Made by a program: the position numbers and the translations under genes. A DNA stretch of 64,000 bases from Heloderma charlesbogerti (Eukaryota; Chordata; Lepidosauria; Squamata; Helodermatidae). Location: positions 310,001 through 374,000 of the forward strand of contig JANEZZ010001624.1 in NCBI GenBank assembly GCA_026122225.1. Reading direction: 5' to 3'. How positions within the stretch are numbered: the stretch's first letter is position 1; each line of letters starts with the position of its first letter. This document shows, one piece after another, positions 54,994 to 64,000 of the stretch. The notes below the pieces were generated by a model. The model was not told the DNA's origin. It saw nothing but the letters and a program-made list of their open reading frames with translations, and searched no databases.

Positions 54994-56282
54994 CAGCAGG
55001 GAACCAAAGCCAATTGAAGCCTTATGTAGATTAACAAGACCTGTCGTGTGGTTACCTTTACCTCCCCAAGGAGCTGACTGGACTGTTAAAGGACTCTCAC
55101 CTGTTTTTCAGTCTTAGACTTCTGTGAGATGAGGGAGATTAAGGTTTTGTCAGGGACTCATCCTCTGAGGCAGAGGGCAATGGCAGGGCTGAGTCCTCTG
55201 GCTGGGAAAGCTCTGAATAAGGCACTGACTGTTCTACCCCTGAGAAAGTAGCTTGTGCCTTGTCCTCATCAGAATCCTCCGCTGCACACTGGGAGGCCTG
55301 AGGGCTGGAGGTCATGACTCCTGGGGCATGTCACTACACATGGCACATCCACAATGTAGGCTTCAGAAGAGACATGGCAGAATAGGCTTCGTAAATTGAT
55401 ATGACACACAGCACTGCCCTGCTTACAGTGTGATGAATTGTTTTGGCCATGTATGAGCCGTGTGGTCTAATATCCAGCCACACTGAGGGGCTTGTTTTTC
55501 AAGAAAGAACAATGAAGAAAAAGTTACCAAACAAAGTTGAGTTTCCATGAGTTTTCTTTTGTCTTTCACTCCATCTGTGTCCCTTTCATATTTCACAGCT
55601 CCCCAGTAGCAAGATGTCAGCCTACTATATTTGAGGAGGGGGTTGGAGGGGAGCAAGAAATCCCTCTGGACAGCTCAACCGTGTGTAATATTATGATTAT
55701 TACTGGGACCACCGACATCCAGATGGAAAGACAGATTGGTGCAGGCTGCCAGCCTTCTATGCCACCTTCTGTTCATTCCCTACTTTTGCCAGTAAGGATT
55801 ATATCTGTGGACAAACTGGATATGCCGCACCAAGAGCAGAATACCTGATTGAATTAGCTCTTTCCAAGTTGTTGTTTTTTATGAATACATATTACTTTTC
55901 ACCGTTTGTTTAGTGTTGGCAAACAGTATACCGCACCATCTTGGGCGAATGTGTGCCAGGCCACTCACAACTCATGAGCAGTGGCTGTTGTGAAACTGGA
56001 CTTTTCTGCATTACGAGAGAGATGCACATCACAACAGGTCAAGGGTCGAAAAGATGTACCTCCTCTGAGCCAGAACATCTGTCCATCAAGTCCAGACTCA
56101 CCTACTTTGACTGGCAATCACTGTCCAGGGTGTCAGGAAAGAGAGGTCTTTCCCAGCCCTGCTGAGATCATTTTAGCTGGAGATGCTCTGCCACTCAGCC
56201 ATGGACACACACACAACCCATGGCACTTGGAGTCACTTAAGCAAAACTGGCAGGCCTCTGCCCCAGGGAGCTTACAGTCTAA
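54994..56282. other. Unclassified; possible LTR piece
   Basis: At 55148 'tgtcagggactcatcctctgag' starts a section to about 55340 whose minus strand could encode an acidic serine-rich peptide. The start recalls the TGTCAGGG ends seen at 2548 and 40700, but the rest does not match. No gene is seen. Confidence 0.3.
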
Positions 56283-56400
56283 AACAGACATCCCAACCTG
56301 GTGCTGTTCAGATGTGCTGAACTGCAACTCCTGTCATTCCCATTCTGGGGGCTGCAGTCCAACACATCTGGAGAACACCAGCTTGGAGAAGGCTGCTCTA
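56283..56400. repeat. Palindromic MITE (family C)
   Basis: 'catcccaacctggtgctgttcagatgtg' and 'aacacatctggagaacaccagcttgg' are inverted. Confidence 0.65.
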
Positions 56401-57399
56401 AAAATGGATCCTGGGAGAGGCAGAAGCGGGACAGGAGATCGAAAAGGACAGTCCAGGGTAACAGGGGGTGAATGCGCTTACAGTTCTTATGTTTCATTTC
56501 CTGTGGGGTCAGGACTTAGGGAAGAAGCCAGAAAAACAGTGTGATTTAGGCTGGTGTGTTGCTATGCAAGTGTTGGCTGAGTCAGATCAGGTGTCAACGT
56601 ACCTCCATCCCATTCAGTAGATGCATGGGGGAGGTAGGGGCAATGTTTGCCCACTGTGCCTGCTCCTGATCTCCATCCAAAGGTCGGAATAAAGGGCAAG
56701 TTATACACACAAAGGCTCTGCCTTTGAGTGAACGCGCTCAGGTTGGGAGCAGGGGAGGTGAGCCCAGTCCGGCTGAATCTGCCTTCCTTCCACACCTTGA
56801 CAGTTTAGGAGAAGGGCTACTGTCTTTACATTCAAGAGGCCAAAGTTGTCCAGGCCAAAGTGTCTTTCCCTTGCAGCCAAAGCCAGGGAGAAAATCTGAT
56901 TCTACAGAACAGAGTGGGATTATAATTCTGCAGTTATGCAGGCAACCTCTATTTTTCAAGTATCTGTACTAAGAAACTCACATGTTTCCCCCACTTCATT
57001 TTAAGGACAGGTAAAGTAGATGGGAAAATATATCCTGTTGCTATGGAGACACCAGGATGGGAAGGCACGGTGTTGATGAAACCTTGACGGTTTTCTCGAT
57101 GCTCATTATAACATTATGTAAAAGAAGTTAATTTTTTTAAAAGAGCAAAGTGATTAACATTTTTCTAGGGAAAACAGTCATCCTGATATGAACAAGGTAA
57201 CAATTAACAAGTGCATGTTTAAAAGTGAATCATCTGAAATAATGATATAATTATGCCCCCTTCAATTAATGAGTAATGGGTTTGGGTGGTTTTTTAAAAA
57301 TCAAAATGCAAAGAAAGGACAAAAGATCATCCAGAGAACTTGGCAATTTTGTGCTTGAATACCCCCTGCAGTTGACATAGATTTTTCTGGCCCCATTTG
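56401..57399. other. Unclassified; strongest conserved-non-coding candidate
   Basis: 57000-57300 is repeat-free and AT-rich, with several short motifs such as 'aacaaggtaacaattaacaag' and 'aataatgatataattatg'. It resembles vertebrate developmental enhancers in texture only. No exon is seen. Confidence 0.35.
57037..57050. promoter_or_regulatory. X-box-like (RFX) motif
   Basis: GTTGCTATGGAGAC is close to the RFX consensus, two inverted half sites of the GTTGCCATGGCAAC type. A single motif of this length can be chance. Confidence 0.25.
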
Positions 57400-57532
57400 A
57401 CGTGGTTCATACGGGGGAGACTGGTGGCTCCAAAGTCAGTGGGGCACCTTGGATAGCTCCTTTAGTGTTCTGACTGAAACCAAGAGCGGATTCACCACCC
57501 ACTGACATCGGAGCCACCAGCCTCCACTAGGT
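57400..57532. repeat. MITE (family D)
   Basis: 'gggagactggtggctccaaagtcagtgggg' and 'cccactgacatcggagccaccagcctccac' are inverted ends. The centre has 'ttggatagctcctttagtg'. Confidence 0.7.
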
Positions 57533-57734
57533 TCTCATGATCAGGGGTACCTGAGGTCGCTGACTGAGAGTTGCCTGGAATCAACTACCTTTTCTTTATA
57601 TGGGTTCTCATGGGATCCCAAAAATCAAGGCCAAATTCAACCTAGAGCCCTTCTGAACTACAGTTTTGTGGTGATTAGCCACTTCAGATTGCAGCACAGA
57701 GAGAGAACAGGAGTGGGATTCTTCTCCCCAGATA

Positions 57735-57942
57735 CAAAGAAACATAGGAAGCTTCTTTACAACGAGTAGGACCCTTGGTCCATCTAGCCCGGTATTGTTA
57801 ACACTGACTGGCAGCAATGGCTGTCCAGGGTTTCAGGCAGCAGTTTTTCCAGCTCTACCTGGAGATGCTGGGGATCAAACCTGGCACCTTCTGCATGCAA
57901 AGCAGGGGGTCTGCCACTGAGCCATGGCCCTTCCCAGTGCCA
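57735..57942 (-). mobile_element. tRNA-derived SINE (family E)
   Basis: On the minus strand the head is 'ggctcagtggcagaccccctgctttgcatgcag' (plus 57897-57930), and the body ends in 'aaggaagcttcctatg'-like sequence at 57745. It has the same order as 17016-17215. Confidence 0.65.
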
Positions 57943-58799
57943 GCAAGGTCCTTCTGGATGACACTTTCCTTCTGTAGGCATTCTGAAGAACTTGTGGGGG
58001 CTAACAGTGGGGACAGGGATGGGGCTGCCCATGTCAGCCCTGCCCCTTCATTCCCTGACCTCACTGCATGGAGCAGCGAGGTCTGAAGTGAGGTTCTACT
58101 CATCAGTTGACTGCAAGTAGATACCATGACCCCTCCATCTGGAGGATCAGTGTCACTGCAAAAAAGGCTCTGAAGCCAGCAAAACACTGGTCACCTTATT
58201 CCAGGAAGGGCCTTCAGGAACCCCAGATCCAAGAGCTCAGCCTTCCCATCAATCTCAGCCTTGGAGATGGCTCTCCAAAAGTCTCCCAGGGCCTTGAGCC
58301 ATGTGGGAGCTTAAGGCTCCAGAAATGGGCCTGGTCCCTTGAAGTTTGCAGTCAAGACCTGGGGGGGGGGGAACTTCTGGGGAACCTGACCTGACCAGCC
58401 TCCTCAAGCCCTCTGTTGCTGCTGGCCCCTTGCTGAAACAACAGCTTCTTTCATGGGGCACTATCTCAGCCTAATAAAATGAAACAATTTTTTAAAATCC
58501 CAGCCTAGCCATTCCCCCATAGTGCAGTCCAAGGTACTATTAGTCTCTGCCTTGCTGTGCTCCTGTTCACCTGACGTAAGTGCTGACTGAATGTGAGCCA
58601 TTTATTGATTGATTTGATTTGTACCCTGCACTCAAGGTGACCTTTGACGTGCTGGTTGCAGTTCTTTCTTCCAGAGCCTCCTCCAACACCCAATTGACCA
58701 GCCACTTGCCATGGGGTCCGACCTGAGCCAGGACAGTAGAACACTCTGTGCAATTGGGAACCTCAGTTGGGTGCTAAGAGAACCTCTCTTTAGGCCACC
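57943..58799. other. Unclassified, no gene seen
   Basis: A poly-G run lies at about 58362-58370. Opposed open frames overlap without features. Confidence 0.4.
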
Positions 58800-59227
58800 C
58801 TGCTCAATGCAGGGAGGTCAAGGAAGGAAGGGGTGTGGCCTGAAGTGCATGGATAAGTCAGGGGTGGAGCCCTCATGTGGGCCAGAATTGGGTCCCATCA
58901 GCACCCAACTATATGATAGCAGCAAGGAAAAACAGTTTGCTTTTAAAGGCCGAAAGTGTGGTTTCCCACCAAAATTCAGCCACATAGTGGCAGCACGGGG
59001 GGCGGGGAGGCAGTTTTTCAGTAAAATAGCCCCTTTTTGCTGCAGCGGCACTGCTGAATTTCAGGGGCAAACTGCACTTCAGCCTTTTGAAAGCAGGCTA
59101 TTTTTCCTTGATGCTGCCACCACACCACCAGATTTAGGTGGCAAATTTGGCAGGGCAGCAGTGGGAGCTGCAAAAGGGGCAAGGGGGCAGCATGAGGCTT
59201 GAGGACTGCATGTTACCCACCCCTGGT
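58800..59227. mobile_element. hAT-like element (family F), with right terminus
   Basis: The right end 'ttacccacccctgg' (59214-59227) is the inverse of the CAGGGGTGGGTAA-type start. The body has 'gtgtggcctgaagtgcatgg' and 'acttcagccttttgaaag'. The 163-residue frame at 58711-59202 crosses it and is chance. Confidence 0.55.
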
Positions 59228-59454
59228 CTATGAGATGTTTAAAAATAAATAAATATGCACTCATACGTACATCACCTTACAGTATTGGTTACATGTCAGA
59301 TGAAACTGAGGCAAGCCGAAAAGCCAGAGTAATTAGGGACATTTTCCCTCTTTGAGTTCCCATTGGAACTTGCGAGAAACCTCGGATTGACTTCCTTCAA
59401 AACACCCAAGAAGCTGTATTAGGGCCATATGGTTTATTATCAGCAGTTGCACTA

Positions 59455-60521
59455 GGAAACCAAATGCACAAGATCAGGGAATCTCAAATTTGGGGAGAAG
59501 TAACGAGTGGGGTACCGCAGGGCTCAGTCCTGGGCCCAGTGCTCTTCAACATTTATATTAATGACTTGGAGGAGGAGGTGCAGGGAATGCTGATCAAATT
59601 TGCAGATGACACAAAACTGGGCAGGATAGCTAATACTTTGGAAGACGGAAACAAAATTCAAAGTGATCTTCATAGACTGGAGCGCTGGGCAGAAAACAAC
59701 AGAATGAAATTTAATAGGGATAAATGCCAAGTTCTGCACTTAGGAAAAAGAAACCAAATGCACAGTTACAAGATGGGGGATCTTAGAATTGTTGTCGATC
59801 ACAAGCTGAATATGAGTAGAGGGGAACTAGTTGTCAATGAGTAGAGGGTATCTTAGAATTGTTGTCGATCACAAGCTGAATATGAGCCAACAATGTGATA
59901 TGGCTGCAAAAAAGGCAAATGCTGTTTTGGGCTGCATTAAGAGAAGCATAGCTTCCAAATCCCAGGAAGTACTAGTCCCCCTCTACTCAGCACTGCTTAG
60001 ACCTCATCTGGGGTACTGTGTCCAGTTCTGGGCATCGCACTTTAAGAAGGATGCAGACAAGCTGGAGAGGGTTCAGAGGAGGGCAACAAAGACGATCAGG
60101 GGACTGGAAACAAAGCCCTATGAAGAGAGACTGAAAGAAATGGGCATGTTTAGCCTTGAGAAGAGGAGACTGAGGGGAGTTATGATAGCGCGCTTCAAGT
60201 CCTTGAAAGGCTGTCACAGAGAGGAAGGCCAGGATCTCTTCTCGATCATCCCAGAGTGCAGGACACGGAATCATGGGCTCAAGTTACAGGAAGCCAGATT
60301 CCGGCTAAACATCAGGAAAAACTTTCTGACTGATAGAACAATACGACAATGGAACCCATTCCCTAGGGAGGTGGTGGGCTCTTCCACGCTGGAGGCATTA
60401 AAGACGAGGCTGGACAGCCATCTGTCAGGGATGCTCTGACTTGGATCCCTGCATTGAGCAGGGGGTTCGACTCGATGGCCTTGTGGGCCCCTTCCAACCC
60501 TACCATTCTATGATTCTATGA
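59455..60521 (+). mobile_element. CR1 LINE copy, 5'-truncated
   Basis: It starts inside the RT domain and ends with the ATTCTATGATTCTATGAATC terminus near 60520. It is the most continuous CR1 copy in the window and serves as reference for the others. Confidence 0.92.
59464..60439 (+). pseudogene. CR1 ORF2 remnant (RT end and C-terminus)
   Basis: The first frame (59464-59844) has SGVPQGSVLGPVLFNIYINDL and FADDTKLG, then CQVLHLGK. It is thrown out by a local duplication: 36 bp at 59781-59816 recur at 59851-59886. The second frame (59831-60439) continues with HKLNMSQQCD, HLGYCVQFW, RVQRRATK, GLETKPYEERL, REEGQDLFSIIPECRTRNHGLK and the final LDSHLSGML. Apart from the duplication the coding part is well kept, suggesting a fairly young insertion. 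Confidence 0.88.
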
Positions 60522-60680
60522 ATCAATGGGAAATGCAAAGCTGATTTTCAGTACATTAATATCTGGGTGTCGTGTCCTGATTTCATGACACTGGACCATA
60601 TCCAAGCGAAGTACTAAACTGCCTTCGTCGCCCTGTGGGATGACCTCTGCCAGGAGAGGGACAGGGGGAGTGCGACCCTT

Positions 60681-61683
60681 TTGATTCTCCTGGACCTCTC
60701 AGTGGCTTTTGATACCATCGACCATGGTATCCTTCTGGATAGGTTGTCTGGGTTGGGAGTTGGAGGCACTGCACTACAGTGGTTCCGCTCCTACTTGGAT
60801 GGCCGATTCCAGAAGGTGGTGCTGGGGGATTATTGCTCTGTGCCATGGCAATTGTGCCATGGGGTTCCACAGGGCTCTAGTCTATCCCCCATGCTGTTTA
60901 ACATCTACATGAAACCGCTGGGGGAGGTTATCCGGAGGTGTGGGCTGAGGTGCCATCAATATGCGGATGACACCCAGCTCTACCTCTCTTTCTCATCAAA
61001 ACCAGGTGAGGCAGTGGCTGTTCTGAACCAGTGCCTGGGCACGGTAATGGACTGGATGAGGGCTAATAAACTGAAACTCAATCCAGACAAGACAGAAGTA
61101 CTGTTAGTGGGTGGTTCGTCTGCCTGGCTAGGTGATATTCAACCTGTTCTGGAGGGGGTTGCACTCCCCCTAAAGGATCACGTTCGTAGTTTGGGGGTGC
61201 TCTTGGACCCAGAACTGTCACTTGAGGCACAGATGAACTCTGTGGCATGGAGCATTTTTTATCAGCTTAGGCTGGTATACCAACTGCGCCCTGATCTGGA
61301 CACAGAGAGCCTAGCTAGTTATCCACGCTCTGAGAACTTCTTGCCTGGATTACTGCGATGCGTTATACGTGGGGCTGCCTTTGAAAACAGTCCAGAAACT
61401 TCAGCTGGTCCAAAATAGGGCAGCAAGGTTGTTAACAGGGACTGGCCAACAAGCTCACATTATGCCAGTCCTTTTCCTGCTGCACTGGTTGCCAGTCCAT
61501 TTCCGGCCCCGATTCAAAGTGCTGGTATTAACATTCAAACCCCTTAACGGCTTGGGGCCAGGTTATCTGAAGGATCGCCTCCTCCCATATGTGCCTGCCC
61601 AGACCTTACGATCATCGTCAGTGGCCCTTCTCCGTGAGCCCCTGCCAAAGGGAGTGAGGCGGGTGGCTACTAGGAGGAGGTAG
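60681..61683 (+). pseudogene. L2 ORF2 remnant
   Basis: The first frame (60681-61418) contains LLDLSVAFDTIDHGILL (motif A), HGVPQGSSLSPMLFNIYM, HQYADDTQLYLSF (YADD intact) and ANKLKLNPDKTEVLL. A frameshift near 61370 moves the C-terminal domain to the frame 61369-61683, with LHWLPVHFRPRFKVLVL and LGPGYLKDRLLPY. The last part, ending FRRQVKTFLFSQAF, follows after the hAT-like insertion (62450-62576). Confidence 0.87.
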
Positions 61684-62448
61684 GGGTGGACGAAAGTCCC
61701 TTACCTTTCGCCGAAGCTTGTTCGCGGTGGGGGGGGCGCTTCGCTGCTCCCCCCGCGAAGTTCAGGCCGGGGGGGGAGGCTTCCCGCCTCGCCCCAGCCG
61801 AAATTCAGGCCGGGGAGGAGGCTTCCCGCCTCGCCTGGCCGCGAACACGGAAGTTAAAAAAAAAAAAAAAAACGCCCCCTGATAGGCTACGTGACGATTA
61901 ACGTAGCCTATCACGGCTAGATTTGTAAAGTCAGCTGTGATAGGCTACGTCAATCGTCACGTAGCCTATCACGGGTGACTTTAAAAAAAAAAAGGGCGTA
62001 AGCTAATGGCGGCCCCCATAGGGAGCCGCCGTTCGCCTTCCTTATTTGGTCGCTGTAGTCTACGTAAAGATTTACGTAGACTACGGCGAAAATAAGGGCA
62101 ACGCAAATAGCGTCATAATCGTCATAATCATAATCATAATAATCATAATCTCATAATCGTCACGTAGCCTATCAGGGGGCGTGTTTTTTTTTTTCTTTTA
62201 TTGCAATGGCGGCGGCGGCAGCCGGTCGAAAGACCAGCTGCCGCTCCCGCCCCACTCGAACACCCGCCGAACCGCCGGCTGGACCCGCCGCCGGGAGGGA
62301 CATTCGGCGAAGGTAAGTCCCGTCCCGGGGGGGGGGGCGCGGGGGGCGGGGGGGTTCGGAGGATTTCTCCCCAAAACCTGTTCGGGGGGCCGAACACGTT
62401 GGCGCTCAGCCCCCCGAAGTTTCGGGGAGAAATTCTCCGCCATCCCTA
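61681..62448. mobile_element. Non-autonomous hAT-like element II, with nested palindromes
   Basis: The ends TAGGGGTGG and CCATCCCTA are inverted. Flanking 8-bp repeats GGAGGAGG (61673-61680) and GGTGGAGG (62449-62456) differ by one base. The L2 continues correctly on both sides. The outer thirds are very GC-rich. The middle third is built of palindromes (61857-62192). No transposase frame is seen. Confidence 0.75.
61857..62192. repeat. Nested palindrome array inside element II
   Basis: Hairpin 1 is at 61880-61913 (arms TGATAGGCTACGT), hairpin 2 at 61937-61972 is its inverted copy with one mismatch, and hairpin 3 at about 62050-62097 has GTAGTCTACGTAAA arms. The outer strands 61857-61900 and 62153-62192 are also inverted copies, ending in poly-A and poly-T. 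Between them are (ATAATC)-type repeats at 62110-62150. Confidence 0.9.
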
Positions 62449-62815
62449 GGTGGAGGGCTTTTTCTGCTGTGGCAATCCAGCTGTGGAATGAGCTCCCTAG
62501 TGAGGTTCGCCTGGCACCTACATTGTATTCCTTTCGGCGCCAGGTGAAGACCTTTTTATTTTCCCAGGCATTTTAGCATTTTAGCTTTCTAAACTTTTAG
62601 CTTTGCTGTTTTAAAAATTTGTATTTTAAACTCCTGCACTACTGCTAGGTTTTATTGTGGTTGTATTATTATATTGTGGTTTTAATGTTCTACATATTTT
62701 AAATTGTTTTATTGTGTGTTGTTTGGTTTTAATTTTTGTGAACCGCCCAGAGAGCTTTGGCTATTGGGCAGTATAGAAATGAAATAAATAAATAAAATAA
62801 AATAAACTCTGGGGG

Positions 62816-64000
62816 TGGCCACTCCCAGTCAAAAATGTCCTGATGAACTTGCTCCAAGTCATCTCTCTTCTGCACAACTTGCCAGAGATGGAAGCTCCAC
62901 ACACCTGTCTGCCTTCAACATGACCATCTTGCTGTTACTGCAAGCCAAAACTGGCCCGGAGCGGCTGTCGCTGCCTTTTGACAAGCCATGGCTGAAACAC
63001 AAAACATTTGTCAGAGCTAATGAGGCAACACCACAGAGCGCTTTGATGGGTGGATGTGGCTGTTCAGTTTCTTCTTTTGCTTTTTCACTTTTGAGCATTC
63101 TTGAAACAAAAACTGTACTTCATGAAGAAAGAGTGACACAGGTTTCAGGAAAGGAGAACAAGAACCGTCTTAATAGATCAGCTGAAAGACCCAATGCAAA
63201 TACATGCAAATATACCGTTAAAGCAGCATCCAGCAGCTTTTACCTTTTCCTCACAGCTTACTCCTCCCTTTGTGATGGAATGGACAGGTGTACAACGAGC
63301 AAATCAAATGTTGGATCAGTTATCAACCTTTCCTTCCTCCTATGTTGTGGGTGGGCTATCTGCCATAACACACACACATGCACGCGAGCCATGTGAACGT
63401 TTATTCATTTAAACCAGGTGAGGTAACTAGAGGCTAAAATTTCAGGGTTCCCAGTATTAGATACCTGGGCACACTTACTTTAAACAGCCTCGGTTTGGCC
63501 CGGATGTTGTAGGTGAGGTCCTTCAAGGACTCGAGTTAGAATATTTGCATTCACTCAGATTTACTTAAATTGTACAAATAAGGACTAAAACAACAACATA
63601 AGCTAAATGAATGTATTAAGGAAAGATAAAGAAAGTGGCACACACGTGCAAACTCATCACACCACAAATCCTGCAGCTGTCCGTTTGGTCACCCCTCACA
63701 CCTGTACTTTACCAGCAAAAGGAGATCTCACTTTCACCAGCGAACGAAACCTTCTCACAATACAGGACTCGTCGAGGCCCTGCGATCAGGAGGAGGAACC
63801 CCATTTTCTGTGTGCATGGATCTAAATACCCTTCTAAACTTGGTGATCTCTTTCTTAATACATATTCTAAAATCTTTAAAACTACTGGTCCATGTTACCT
63901 TTTGGGCCTCCCTCCTCCCAGAAAGTCCATCTTTTTCACCAAAAGTTCCCTCCTATCCCTGATACCAGTTGTTTACTCCAAAGTGAGCCTTACTTCTCAC
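62816..64000. other. Unclassified, no gene seen
   Basis: The longest frame is 193 codons (62815-63396). It begins at the L2 tail and shows no domain, so I regard it as chance. No repeat is recognised to the end of the window. Confidence 0.4.

Larger units (their letters stand above)
60590..62815 (+). mobile_element. L2 LINE copy, split by a hAT-like element
   Basis: The RT and C-terminal part (60590-61680) and the 3' end (62449-62810) belong to one L2. The tail has 'gaaccgcccagagagctttggctattgg' followed by AATAAATAAA-type repeats. It is 5'-truncated. Confidence 0.88.

Noticed and set aside
58711..59202. 163-codon open frame on the plus strand
   Set aside because: Most of it lies in a non-coding hAT-like repeat.
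62181..62449. Plus and minus frames rich in Pro, Gly and Arg
   Set aside because: They are produced by the GC-rich end of the hAT-like element II.
62815..63396. 193-codon open frame on the plus strand
   Set aside because: It starts at the L2 tail and has no domain, repeat or splice support. It is not convincing as an exon.

Overview
The window looks like vertebrate, most likely squamate reptile (lizard or snake), nuclear DNA. The main evidence is the repeat content: four RTE-BovB LINE copies, several CR1 and L2 LINE copies, tRNA-derived SINEs with Squam/Sauria-like structure, many short palindromic DNA transposons, a Helitron remnant and a gammaretrovirus-like endogenous retrovirus (ERV). 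I found no convincing host protein-coding exon, tRNA, rRNA or CRISPR array. Nearly all long open frames belong to transposable elements or look like chance. Family names are from memory of the families; no database search was run.

Layout. 1-2.9 kb: largely single-copy-looking sequence, a hAT-like fragment and a minus-strand LTR (2019-2548). 2.9-5.0 kb: BovB copy 1 with a 9-bp target-site duplication (TSD) and a large in-frame deletion. 5-19 kb: SINEs, palindromic MITEs, one CR1 fragment and a long minus-strand L2 (14.6-15.9 kb). 19.3-22.6 kb: full-length minus-strand BovB copy 2 with a 10-bp TSD, a long open frame and three apparent active-site losses. 23-30 kb: CR1 fragments, a Helitron remnant splitting an older L2-like LINE, and a possible solo LTR. 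30-37 kb: mostly unclassified sequence with SINE and MITE islands. 38-41 kb: BovB copy 3 inside the arm of a hairpin, then a CR1 element interrupted by a hAT-like element and by a 177-bp palindrome. 44.3-52.2 kb: a minus-strand ERV with both LTRs, decayed gag, pro, integrase and env, and BovB copy 4 nested in its protease region. 53-59 kb: unclassified, AT-rich, possibly conserved non-coding sequence with MITEs and SINEs. 59.5-62.8 kb: CR1, then an L2 split by a GC-rich hAT-like element built of nested palindromes. 62.8-64 kb: nothing recognised.

The most interesting signal is in the ERV. The first env-position open frame (minus strand, 46109-46528) has a signal peptide followed by a segment with the pattern of a vertebrate chemokine, placed ahead of a recognisable retroviral surface/transmembrane region. 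This suggests a host cytokine-like gene captured by a retrovirus. Two further points deserve attention: a family of hAT-like elements with TAGGG-type ends and nested palindromes, and a palindromic element found at the identical position in two separate CR1 copies.

Nesting gives a relative order of events: the ERV interrupted a hAT repeat, BovB interrupted the ERV, hAT-like elements interrupted CR1 and L2, and a Helitron interrupted an L2-like LINE.
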